Source: Euryarchaeota archaeon UBA443 (GTDB lineage Archaea > Thermoplasmatota > Poseidoniia > Poseidoniales > Poseidoniaceae). Taken from it: a stretch of 31,915 nucleotides of DNA. Under the pieces are notes generated by a model. That model did no database searches. It saw only the letters and a list, made by a program, of their open reading frames with translations, and had not been told where the DNA came from. Shown here one piece after another: positions 1 through 7,898 of this stretch. The position numbers and the translations under genes are program-made. Each line of letters opens with the position of its first letter. The stretch's first letter is position 1. The stretch covers positions 1-31,915 of the forward strand of contig DAKS01000032.1 of assembly GCA_002499195.1 (NCBI GenBank), written 5' to 3'.

Positions 1-2
1 AA

Positions 3-770
3 TCAGTATCGTACTTTCTGGCGAGTAATCGTTCTCCAGATTCGCTGGAGAGGGTCGTAATATCGATCAACAACACGTTCTTTCAATTGGATGATTGCAT
101 CATCAGTGATTTGGATTCCAGCAGGACAGACCTCAGTACAGCATCGTGTAATGTTGCAGTATTCAATACCGAATTCTTTCTTTATTTCTGGAATACGGTC
201 TTCGGTATCGAGTGGATGCATTTCGTATTGTGCAAGTCGTACGAGATTTCTAGGTCCTGCGAAACCATCGAACATCTCATGGTCTCGAAGTACGTGGCAA
301 GTGTCGACACAAAGGAAACACTCAATGCATTCTCGGAAGTGTTGAACTCGGTCAGCTTCCATCTGGTTGAATTCCCAATCCATTTCTTCTGGACCATTGA
401 TCGGTGCAATACGCTGAGCAACATCGTAGTTCCAAGAAACATCTGTAACCAAGTCCTTGATGTGAGGGAAAGTCTTCATTGGGCGAATTTCAATAGGCTT
501 ACCTTCAGGCGTTTCTGCGACAACATCACTCATTCGAGTCATGCACATCAAGCGAGGACGACCGTTGATTTCTGCGGAACAGGAACCACACTTTCCAGCT
601 TTACAGTTCCATCGAACAGCCATATCGGGTTCTTGTTCGTGTTGGATTCGATGCATACAATCGAGAACGACCATGCCTTCATCGAGTGTGATTTCGTATT
701 CCTCAAGATTGGTTTCTCCGTCTTCTCCACGAGTGACTTTGAACGCTTGCTTTCTTCCTTTCAATGACAT
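3..770 (-). CDS. sdhB: Succinate dehydrogenase iron-sulfur subunit
   Basis: This is the electron-transfer subunit of succinate dehydrogenase (complex II), carrying electrons from the flavoprotein to the membrane anchor. From the ATG at 770 it has 255 residues. A plant-type 2Fe-2S motif lies at Cys56/61/64 and Cys76. A CxxCxxCxxxC motif at Cys148-158 and a second cysteine group at about Cys205-215, ending in CP, supply the 4Fe-4S and 3Fe-4S clusters. The ATG overlaps the sdhA stop by one base (TGATG), and a strong AGGAGGTG site lies 7-8 nt upstream inside the sdhA end. A GTG three bases earlier is possible but less likely. The stop codon falls at the left edge, so the gene is complete. It is the last gene of sdhC-sdhA-sdhB as far as the window shows. 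Confidence 0.96.
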   Translation of the reverse strand: MSLKGRKQAFKVTRGEDGETNLEEYEITLDEGMVVLDCMHRIQHEQEPDMAVRWNCKAGKCGSCSAEINGRPRLMCMTRMSDVVAETPEGKPIEIRPMKTFPHIKDLVTDVSWNYDVAQRIAPINGPEEMDWEFNQMEADRVQHFRECIECFLCVDTCHVLRDHEMFDGFAGPRNLVRLAQYEMHPLDTEDRIPEIKKEFGIEYCNITRCCTEVCPAGIQITDDAIIQLKERVVDRYYDPLQRIWRTITRQKVRY

Positions 771-2623
771 CACTTACCACCTCCTTGTTCTTTAGCACGC
801 TCAGCAATCATGGCTTTGACCTCCTTGATTGCATCTTGCAGATCATCACGCATTTCTTCAACAGATTCCTGTCGAATCTTGATTTCACCATCTTCCATCC
901 AAATGATGTTTAGGGTCTTACCCCAATATTCATCCTCAGGCGTTGGCATATCTTCTCGTGTGTGCCCTCCACGGCTTTCTTCACGAATGAGTGCTGCGAG
1001 AGTGCAAGCACGAGATACGTCAGCCATATTGATCAAATCAAGTGCTTGATGCCAACCAGAGTTGTATCGACGACTTGTACCTGGGAAAGAAGCCATAGCA
1101 CGTTCCTTGAATGCTGTAAGGTCATCTAATGCTTCTTCGAGTTCATTCTTAGTTCGAATGATTCCAACCTTATGTTGCATCATTTCTCGCATTTCATCGT
1201 AAATCATTCCAGGATTTTCTCCACCTTCTCGAGCAAGAGGTGCAAGCATGTCTTCAATCGCCTTGTTGACCTGAGCATCATCGATGCTTGGTTGTGCAAG
1301 ATCTGTTGCACGTTTTGCAGCAAATTCACCAGCACGCTTTCCAAACGTAATCAAATCGGAGAGCGAGTTTCCACCAAGACGGTTCGCTCCGTGTAATCCT
1401 GATGCTGCCTCACCGCACGCATAGAGGCCAGGTACAGTCGTCTCTTGTGATTCTGCATCGACTCGGATACCGCCCATGATGTAGTGAGCGGTTGGACCAA
1501 CTTCCATAGCATCCTTCGTAATGTCAACACCTGCTAATTCCATGAATTGGTGATACATTGAGGGGAGTTTCTTCTTGATGGCTTCTTCGCCACGATGTGA
1601 AATATCGAGGAAAGCTCCGCCATGAGGAGAGCCACGCCCAGCCTCAACTTCGGCTTTGATCGCCTTAGCAACAACGTCTCGCGTTAGAAGTTCTGGTGGG
1701 CGACGAACGGTTGCAAGTTTTCCACTAACGACTTCTTCGACCCATTGGTCAGATTCTTCGATCGTCTCTGCATGATCGCCTTGGAACATTTCCGGAACGT
1801 AGTTGAACATGAATCGGTCTCCATCGCTATTTGTCAAGCGACCGCCTTCGCCACGAACTCCTTCAGTAACGAGAATACCGCGGACGGATGGAGGCCAAAC
1901 CATTCCAGTTGGATGGAATTGAACGAATTCCATATCTCTCAGTTCTGCACCAGCCCATAGCGCAAGTGCGTGACCGTCTCCTGTGTATTCCCAAGAGCCA
2001 GAGCAAACACTCCAACATCTTGTACTGCCACCTGTGGCAAGAATGACCGATTTTGCTGAGAAGGCGTGGAAGTCACCATCAACTCGAGTATAGGCTACAC
2101 ATCCAGTGACTCGGTCACCTTCTTTCAAGAGATGACGAACAGTGTATTCCATGAAGATATCAATGCCTTCGTGGATACCTCGTTCTTGGAGTGTACGGAT
2201 GATTTCGAGACCCGTAGCGTCGCCTACGTGAGCAAGACGCGGGAAGGTATGTCCGCCAAAGTTTCGTTGATTGATTAGAAGTTTAGGAGTTCGATCGAAT
2301 ACAGCACCCCATTGTTCAAGTTCGCGAACACGATCTGGTGCTTCCTTTGCATGGAATTCAGCCATGCGCCAGTCAGCAAGCCACTTGCTTCCTTTCATCG
2401 TGTCATGGAAATGAACCTTCCAACTATCACGAGGATCTGCATTCTGCAAAGCCGCAGCACAACCACCCTCAGCCATGACGGTGTGAGCTTTTCCAAGAAG
2501 GGACTTGGTAATGATAGCGGTCTTTGCACCACTTCGTGCTGCTTCAATCGCAGCTCGAAGACCAGCACCACCTGCTCCAATGACAACAACATCGTATTCG
2601 TGTTTGGTATATGTCTCACTCAT
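770..2623 (-). CDS. sdhA: Succinate dehydrogenase flavoprotein subunit
   Basis: This is the catalytic flavoprotein oxidising succinate to fumarate in the TCA cycle, on the cytoplasmic face of the membrane. It is 617 residues, within the normal family range. It has an N-terminal Rossmann GAGGAG motif (about 16-21), the AHTVMAEGG segment whose His47 is the expected covalent FAD site, HPTG at 237-240, a TEGxRGEGG segment (Glu254) and TRDVV with Arg315, the likely proton-transfer arginine. A GLHGANRLGGNSL segment near the C-terminal half is typical of the FAD domain. A GAGGTG ribosome site lies just before the ATG and overlaps the end of sdhC, four bases upstream. Tight spacing on both sides implies one transcript with sdhC and sdhB. 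Confidence 0.97.
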   Translation of the reverse strand: MSETYTKHEYDVVVIGAGGAGLRAAIEAARSGAKTAIITKSLLGKAHTVMAEGGCAAALQNADPRDSWKVHFHDTMKGSKWLADWRMAEFHAKEAPDRVRELEQWGAVFDRTPKLLINQRNFGGHTFPRLAHVGDATGLEIIRTLQERGIHEGIDIFMEYTVRHLLKEGDRVTGCVAYTRVDGDFHAFSAKSVILATGGSTRCWSVCSGSWEYTGDGHALALWAGAELRDMEFVQFHPTGMVWPPSVRGILVTEGVRGEGGRLTNSDGDRFMFNYVPEMFQGDHAETIEESDQWVEEVVSGKLATVRRPPELLTRDVVAKAIKAEVEAGRGSPHGGAFLDISHRGEEAIKKKLPSMYHQFMELAGVDITKDAMEVGPTAHYIMGGIRVDAESQETTVPGLYACGEAASGLHGANRLGGNSLSDLITFGKRAGEFAAKRATDLAQPSIDDAQVNKAIEDMLAPLAREGGENPGMIYDEMREMMQHKVGIIRTKNELEEALDDLTAFKERAMASFPGTSRRYNSGWHQALDLINMADVSRACTLAALIREESRGGHTREDMPTPEDEYWGKTLNIIWMEDGEIKIRQESVEEMRDDLQDAIKEVKAMIAERAKEQGGGK

Positions 2624-2627
2624 ACTT

Positions 2628-3437
2628 TCACCTCACCAAAACAAAGGCCATGTCACTGATGTACTCTTCTGCAACGGCGATGGTCCAAAGGTCGCCAAGG
2701 AAGACAAAGCCAAGGCTTGTCCAGAACCAGAATCCATGTGAACGGTTGAACACGCTGATTCGCTTGAACAGACGGCCACGCAGAGCAGAAATTCCACTCA
2801 CCCAACGATCGAGACTGCCACCAGCAAGGTGGCGCAAAGCGTGGCATGAGGTCACATACATCGTGAGCAGAAATGCTTCAGTCGCCATGATGAATGTACC
2901 AAAGGAGAATCCCCAACCCGTATCAAAATGCAAGGTGTGTGTAACATCCCACCACTTGATGACGATGATGATCATCGCAGCATAGAGGAAATAGCGGTGA
3001 AGATTGTTGAAGATGAACAAACGCTTCTCGCCACCGTATCCGATCTTCTTGTTGATATCGGGCTCATCAACCCAGCAGCCAGTAGGTGACTGGAAGAATG
3101 TTCGATAGTAAACACGTCGCATGTAGTAGCATGTTCCACGGAATCCGAATGGAATCCAAAGAACAAGGATGGCGGCATTGACCCAACTCGGATGTTCCCA
3201 TTCATTGAGACCAAACAAACTCCATTCAAGGATATTAGGTGAGAAGATTGGAGATACAACGGTTGAACCTTCAAGTTTGTAGTGAATGCTCTCTGGGAAT
3301 AGAATCAATCGCCATGCTGTGTAAATGAGGGCAGCGGTTAGAGCAAGACCCATCCAGAACGGTTGCGCCCACCAATTATCGATTCGGTCAGTACGTCCAA
3401 GCCCGTTGATGACGGGAAGTTTGATTCCTTCACCCAT
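2628..3437 (-). CDS. sdhC: Succinate dehydrogenase membrane anchor (single fused cytochrome b-type subunit)
   Basis: This is a 269-residue membrane protein immediately upstream of sdhA and the only anchor gene in the operon. I see five hydrophobic helices, at about 25-46, 85-100, 148-165, 178-198 and 234-255. Candidate heme ligands are His147 (NNLHRYF), His199 and His203 (SCHALRHLAGG) and His234. The FRGTCYYMRRVYYRTFF segment and the NLHRYFLY and SCHALRHL signatures match, from memory, the anchor of actinobacterial succinate dehydrogenases. The frame stays open upstream to 3608, but that part overlaps the aldehyde dehydrogenase. I chose the ATG at 3437 because AGGAGG lies 9-10 nt before it. 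That ribosome site sits in the arm of a hairpin. Confidence 0.88.
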   Translation of the reverse strand: MGEGIKLPVINGLGRTDRIDNWWAQPFWMGLALTAALIYTAWRLILFPESIHYKLEGSTVVSPIFSPNILEWSLFGLNEWEHPSWVNAAILVLWIPFGFRGTCYYMRRVYYRTFFQSPTGCWVDEPDINKKIGYGGEKRLFIFNNLHRYFLYAAMIIIVIKWWDVTHTLHFDTGWGFSFGTFIMATEAFLLTMYVTSCHALRHLAGGSLDRWVSGISALRGRLFKRISVFNRSHGFWFWTSLGFVFLGDLWTIAVAEEYISDMAFVLVR

Positions 3438-3448
3438 AGGTTCACGCC

Positions 3449-3465
3449 CTCCTCTTTCAGAGGAG
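3449..3465 (-). promoter_or_regulatory. Hairpin that can cover the sdhC ribosome-binding site
   Basis: On the minus strand a perfect 7-bp stem, CTCCTCT with AGAGGAG, closes a GAA loop. The 3' arm overlaps the AGGAGG Shine-Dalgarno of sdhC, so the folded form would hide it. The sequence is plain; the regulatory role is inferred. Confidence 0.5.
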
Positions 3466-3467
3466 AT

Positions 3468-3483
3468 AGTTGTTCCAACAACT
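3468..3483. repeat. 16-bp inverted repeat upstream of sdhC
   Basis: AGTTGTT-CC-AACAACT is a perfect 7-bp inverted repeat with a 2-nt centre. It is next to two direct copies of TTGAGGT (3483-3489 and 3492-3498). It could be an operator or an RNA hairpin in the sdhC leader; I cannot tell which. Confidence 0.45.
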
Positions 3484-3519
3484 TGAGGTCTTTGAGGTTG
3501 GCCCTTCTGCCATATGCAG

Positions 3520-3551
3520 CGTTTGAAAGAAAATGAAATGCAATTCAAACG
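3520..3551 (-). repeat. 8-bp inverted repeat just after the aldehyde dehydrogenase stop
   Basis: CGTTTGAA at 3520-3527 and TTCAAACG at 3544-3551 pair perfectly around a 16-nt loop that is T-rich on the minus strand. It begins one base after the aldehyde dehydrogenase TAA, so it could end that transcript or be part of the sdh leader. Confidence 0.4.
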
Positions 3552-3552
3552 A

Positions 3553-5208
3553 TTAGACCAATTCGTCCCATCGAACTTCTGCTTCAACCATCTCGATTTC
3601 ATCGACATCCATCTGTGCTAGTTGCAACTTTCCGGAGAGCTCATCGTTGACAGCATGCCAGTAGGAATAGGCTTCAATAACCCAAATACCCGATTCACGA
3701 GTTCCATTACCACTGCCCTTGACACCACCAAACGGAAGGTGGGCTTCAGCACCGGTCGTTGAATTGTTGATACCCGTCATACCTGCCTTGATTCCAGTTT
3801 TGAAACGATACGCTTCAAGCCGTTCATTGGTGTAAATAGCTGAAGACAACCCGTAGGGGCTTGCGTTCGCCAAGTGGAGCGCATGATCGAAGTCATCTGC
3901 CTTGACCAAGGTGATAGCAGGCCCGAACATTTCCTCGTGGAAGCAACGCATGTCTTCCGTGACGCCAGCATAGACGTGCGGCCACATGAAGACACCCTCT
4001 TCAGCAGTTCCAACGAAGCCAGATGGCTTGTTATCCGATGTGATCCGTCCTTGACCGTAGAGTTTCGTTGCTCCATCTTCTTCGCAGATTTGAATAACTT
4101 CGAGGAAGTCCTTTGCGTATTTTTCAGAAAGCATCGAACCGTAAAGGACGCCTTCGTGCTCGAGGGAATCGCCGATTCGGGTCGAGTGAACCTTGTCCAT
4201 CAATTTCGCAACAAATTCGTCGTAAATGTCCTTGTGAATAATCAGATTTCCAAGTGATGTACAACGTTGGCCTGCAGTTCCAAATCCAGCCCAGTATGCG
4301 CCTTCGACTGCGTTTTCAAGATTTGCAGAAGGCATGATGACCAATGGATTCTTTCCACCGAGTTCGAGCGAGCAAGAGACCAAGTTTCGCCCACATACTT
4401 CACCGATCATCTTTCCAACGGCGGTCGAACCAGTGAAGGAGATCTTGTTGACACGACCTTCGTCAACAGCGTTGATGATGTGTTGACCTGCACCGCTTCC
4501 CTTGCCGTGTACGAGGTTGATGACACCGTCAGGTAAACCGGCTTGATGCATGATTCGAGCAAGTGCAAATGAAAGCAATGGAGAGTCTTGAGGCGACTTC
4601 CAAACGCATGTGTTTCCACACATGATTGCAGGAATCATCTTCCAGAATGGAACTGCAGATGGGAAGTTGCACGCATTGATAATTCCACAAACACCGAGGG
4701 GCCTGCGATAGGTGAACAATTCTTTGTCGGGTAGTTCCGAGTTGACCGTTTGTCCGTAAAGACGTCGCCCTTCGGATTGGAAAAAGAGACATGTGTCAAT
4801 TGCTTCTTGAATTTCTCCACCACATTCTTTGAGCGTCTTTCCAATTTCACGCGCTTGGAGTCGAACAAGGTCATCTTTGTGTTCCATCAAGAGGCGACCC
4901 ATGTTACCAATGATTTGACCACGGGTTGGAGCGGGTGTAGCCGACCAAGATGGGAATGCGGCATGAGCAGCATCGAGGGCAGCGCTAACATCGTCTTTCG
5001 TCGATAGAGGAAATGCCCCAAGAACATCGCTCAGAAGCGCTGGGTTTCGAGATTCAAAGGTGGCACCATCACTCGATTCAGCCAACTGACCATCGATGAT
5101 ATTGAACCCTTTTACACTGGGGCGATTCTTTGGATTGTTGGCTTCGAGGAACGTTAAACCTGCTTCAAGTACGTGGACCATGATGCAATCGAGTTCGATT
5201 CCCTCCAT
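3553..5208 (-). CDS. NAD(P)-dependent aldehyde dehydrogenase
   Basis: This is an ALDH-superfamily enzyme oxidising an aldehyde to its acid; the substrate is not readable from sequence. With 551 residues it is slightly long because of an N-terminal extension. It has NACNFP (oxyanion Asn181), FTGSTAVGK for the cofactor, LELGGKNP with general base Glu282, GQRCTS with nucleophile Cys316, and HEEMFGP further on. The C-terminal end, with PFGGVKGSGNG then LQLAQ, resembles enzymes annotated as family-7-like or semialdehyde dehydrogenases. ATG 5208 is the longest start; ATG 5181 would remove nine residues, and neither has a well-spaced ribosome site. It lies 115 nt upstream of sdhC on the same strand, so it may feed or share control with succinate oxidation, which is only inference. 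Confidence 0.93.
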   Translation of the reverse strand: MEGIELDCIMVHVLEAGLTFLEANNPKNRPSVKGFNIIDGQLAESSDGATFESRNPALLSDVLGAFPLSTKDDVSAALDAAHAAFPSWSATPAPTRGQIIGNMGRLLMEHKDDLVRLQAREIGKTLKECGGEIQEAIDTCLFFQSEGRRLYGQTVNSELPDKELFTYRRPLGVCGIINACNFPSAVPFWKMIPAIMCGNTCVWKSPQDSPLLSFALARIMHQAGLPDGVINLVHGKGSGAGQHIINAVDEGRVNKISFTGSTAVGKMIGEVCGRNLVSCSLELGGKNPLVIMPSANLENAVEGAYWAGFGTAGQRCTSLGNLIIHKDIYDEFVAKLMDKVHSTRIGDSLEHEGVLYGSMLSEKYAKDFLEVIQICEEDGATKLYGQGRITSDNKPSGFVGTAEEGVFMWPHVYAGVTEDMRCFHEEMFGPAITLVKADDFDHALHLANASPYGLSSAIYTNERLEAYRFKTGIKAGMTGINNSTTGAEAHLPFGGVKGSGNGTRESGIWVIEAYSYWHAVNDELSGKLQLAQMDVDEIEMVEAEVRWDELV

Positions 5209-5261
5209 GAAGGCTACGATTCAATCGCATGAGATTCAGACGGGATTTTCATAACTCATGG

Positions 5262-5269
5262 TTTTAGTA
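5262..5269 (+). promoter_or_regulatory. Probable TATA box for cdc48
   Basis: TTTTAGTA is centred about 25 nt before the ATG at 5291, the spacing expected if transcription starts at the ATG and the mRNA is leaderless. No Shine-Dalgarno precedes that ATG. Confidence 0.4.
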
Positions 5270-5290
5270 CTCTCGGGACTTGGACTTGAT

Positions 5291-7516
5291 ATGTCCGGCG
5301 AAGATAACGAAGTTTCCTTACGTGTAGCAAAAGCCATCCCTTCCGACGTAGGCCATGGCCGAGCCCGAATTTCTGGTGAACATGGTCTTGACCTCAAACC
5401 TGGCGACATCGTCGAAATCAAGGGTGAAAAGCGATCAACAGCAGCCATCTATTGGCGCAGTCGCCCAGAAGACTCAAAGATGGATATTGTCCGAATCGAT
5501 GGTATAATTCGTAAGAATGCTGGCGTCAGTCTTGGCGATCGAGTCACTATTTCTAAGGCTGAGGCGAAGGAATGTACCAAACTCACTCTCTCTCCTGTCA
5601 TGGCCAACAAGCAGAAGGTCAAATTTGGCCCAGGCATCGAAGGTTTCGCACGACGAGGCCTTTCAAAGCGACCGGTTATGGCAGGCGATCGCATCTTCAT
5701 TCCAGGCATGACTTTGTTTGCTGAAGCATTACCTTTTGCTGTCGTTCAGACCACGCCAAAAGGTATCGTCAAAGTTACCAGCGATACGGATATCATCATC
5801 AAGGATGAAGCTATTGATGACGAAGATGTTGGTCAATCCGAAGGCATAACCTACGAGGACGTTGGTGGTATTGGGCAACAACTTCAGAAGGTTCGAGAGA
5901 TGATCGAATTGCCACTCAAACATCCTGAATTGTTCCGACGGCTCGGAATTGACCCTCCAAAAGGAGTTCTCCTTCACGGCCCCCCTGGTACTGGAAAAAC
6001 CATGATTGCAAAGGCCGTTGCTACCGAAGTCAATGCACATTTCAAATCCATCAATGGGCCTGAAATTATTTCAAAGTATTATGGTGAATCTGAAAAGCAA
6101 CTCAGAGAGATTTTTGATGAAGCGAGTGAAAAGTCCCCTGCAATCATCTTCATCGACGAGATTGATTCAATTTGTCCAAAGCGCGAGGATGTTAGTGGCG
6201 AAGTCGAACGAAGAGTTGTCGCTCAAATGCTGACATTGATGGATGGAATGCAAGGTCGAGACAACGTTGTTGTCATCGGTGCAACCAACCGAAGAGACGC
6301 ACTTGACCCTGCACTGCGTCGACCAGGTAGATTTGACCGGGAAATCGAGATTGGTGTCCCTGACCGCGAAGGCCGAAAGGAGATTATGGAAGTTCACACA
6401 CGCCAGATGCCGATTGCAGATGACTTTGAAGTCAACTGGGTGCTTGACAACACCTACGGCTTTGTTGGTGCAGACCTAGCCGCACTTGTCCGTGAAGCGG
6501 CTATGAAAGCACTTCGTCGATACCTGCCAGAAATCGACCTCGAAGAGGAAACGATCCCGCCTGAAGTCTTGGAAAAGATGGAGGTCCGCATGGACGATTT
6601 CCGATTTGCTATCAAGGACGTGGAGCCATCTGCTCTTCGTGAAATCTATGTCGAAGTCCCAGAGGTTGCTTGGAGCGAAGTCGGTGGGCTGGAGGAAGTC
6701 AAAGATCGTTTGAAAGAATCCGTTGAATGGCCACTGACCAAGCCAGAAATCTTCGAGCATTTCAACATCAAGCCGCCGCGAGGTATCGTTCTCTTTGGTG
6801 CACCAGGAACTGGAAAAACACTCCTTGCGAAGGCGATTGCAAACGAAGCACAAGCGAACTTCATCTCCATCAAAGGCCCTGAAATGATTTCAAAGTGGGT
6901 CGGTGAATCAGAGCGAGGTATACGTGAGATTTTCAAGAAGGCCAAACAATCGTCACCTTCGATTATTTTCCTTGATGAATTTGAGTCCATTGCCAGCATG
7001 CGAAACACTTCAAATGGTGAAGGAAGCGATGTCGGCAACCGAGTTGTCAACCAACTACTCGCAAGTATGGATGGGGTCGAATCACTTGATGGCGTCATCG
7101 TAGTTGCTGCTACTAATCGTCCGGAGATGATCGACCCTGCGCTCTTGCGAAGTGGTCGATTTGAGCGTGTTCTTCACGTTCCTCCCCCAGATACAGCAGC
7201 ACGAGAAGCGATTTTCGAGATTCACTCAAGCGGTATGCCGCTTTCTAAGTTCTCGATTAAGGACATTCTCTCGAATATGGACGGATTCACAGGAGCTGAT
7301 ATCGAAGCTGTCTGCAGAGAGGCTGCGCTCATCGCTATGCGTGGAGGCAAAAAGAAGGTCACGAAGAAGCACTTTGATGAAGCCGTAACACGCGTTCGAC
7401 CGACGGTTACACCTGAAATGCTCGAGTACTATCAGAAGATGGAAACACGATTGACTTCAGGGCTATCTAACATCAAGCGAACACGCGACTATGGTTTCGG
7501 CATGGAAACCATGTGA
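5291..7516 (+). CDS. Cdc48/VAT-type AAA+ ATPase (p97 family)
   Basis: This is a cytoplasmic unfoldase that extracts and unfolds proteins, usually for proteasomal degradation. From ATG 5291 it has 741 residues. An N-terminal double-psi beta-barrel and four-stranded domain covers about 1-170 and is followed by two AAA modules. D1 has Walker A GPPGTGKT (about 230-237), Walker B IIFIDEID and arginine-finger RRPGRFDRE. D2 has GAPGTGKT (about 503-510), Walker B IIFLDEFES and RSGRFER. The D2 Walker B continues with Phe-Glu where DEID is common. The C-terminus ends GFGMETM without an HbYX proteasome-docking motif. ATG 5258 in frame would add 11 residues, but the shorter form matches the usual family start and fits the TATA spacing. 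It is divergent from the aldehyde dehydrogenase. Confidence 0.96.
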   Translation: MSGEDNEVSLRVAKAIPSDVGHGRARISGEHGLDLKPGDIVEIKGEKRSTAAIYWRSRPEDSKMDIVRIDGIIRKNAGVSLGDRVTISKAEAKECTKLTLSPVMANKQKVKFGPGIEGFARRGLSKRPVMAGDRIFIPGMTLFAEALPFAVVQTTPKGIVKVTSDTDIIIKDEAIDDEDVGQSEGITYEDVGGIGQQLQKVREMIELPLKHPELFRRLGIDPPKGVLLHGPPGTGKTMIAKAVATEVNAHFKSINGPEIISKYYGESEKQLREIFDEASEKSPAIIFIDEIDSICPKREDVSGEVERRVVAQMLTLMDGMQGRDNVVVIGATNRRDALDPALRRPGRFDREIEIGVPDREGRKEIMEVHTRQMPIADDFEVNWVLDNTYGFVGADLAALVREAAMKALRRYLPEIDLEEETIPPEVLEKMEVRMDDFRFAIKDVEPSALREIYVEVPEVAWSEVGGLEEVKDRLKESVEWPLTKPEIFEHFNIKPPRGIVLFGAPGTGKTLLAKAIANEAQANFISIKGPEMISKWVGESERGIREIFKKAKQSSPSIIFLDEFESIASMRNTSNGEGSDVGNRVVNQLLASMDGVESLDGVIVVAATNRPEMIDPALLRSGRFERVLHVPPPDTAAREAIFEIHSSGMPLSKFSIKDILSNMDGFTGADIEAVCREAALIAMRGGKKKVTKKHFDEAVTRVRPTVTPEMLEYYQKMETRLTSGLSNIKRTRDYGFGMETM

Positions 7517-7569
7517 GCACGGAAACGGTCAAGTCCTTTCGTCGTTGACCAATCCGTAAGGCGAGCCGT

Positions 7570-7812
7570 ATGTCATCTAGTTTCGGACAAGAAATGCTTG
7601 GACGTATAGTCCAAGATAAGAAAGGAAAAGAGCTGGGGAAGCTCACCGATCTTGTCGTCGATATCTCCAACGGAGAGATTTCCGAGCTTCTTATCAAATG
7701 TTCAGAACATATTGATGCTAATCGTTTACCCTTTCCCATCAAAGACGGTGCAGTAGCAATTCCCTCAACGGAAGTATCCTCATTTGGGAATGTGATTATG
7801 CTCAAAATCTGA
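7570..7812 (+). CDS. Small PRC-barrel domain protein
   Basis: This is an 80-residue protein that is essentially one PRC-barrel: LGRIVQDKKGKELGKLTDLV near the start, a GEISELLIK strand, then AIPSTEVSSFGNVIMLKI at the end. Stand-alone archaeal PRC-barrel proteins include cell-division factors (the CdpB family of haloarchaea) and RNA-related proteins, so the specific role is open. It follows cdc48 by 53 nt on the same strand with only a weak AAGG site, so it is probably cotranscribed with it. No membrane segment or signal peptide is visible. Confidence 0.82.
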   Translation: MSSSFGQEMLGRIVQDKKGKELGKLTDLVVDISNGEISELLIKCSEHIDANRLPFPIKDGAVAIPSTEVSSFGNVIMLKI

Positions 7813-7898
7813 TGAGCATTTTCGCAACAGAGTTGGACAACCTTCTAAACCGATGTGAAACCGTGTATGTATGAACGGTGTACTAAGGGGGTGTGGAA

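Noticed and set aside
87..767. A 226-codon open frame on the plus strand
   Set aside because: It is antisense to sdhB, whose cysteine clusters and ribosome site are unambiguous; the antisense translation shows no domain.
3438..3608. 57-residue N-terminal extension of the sdhC frame
   Set aside because: It overlaps the aldehyde dehydrogenase end and crosses the inverted-repeat leader; the ATG at 3437 has the ribosome site.
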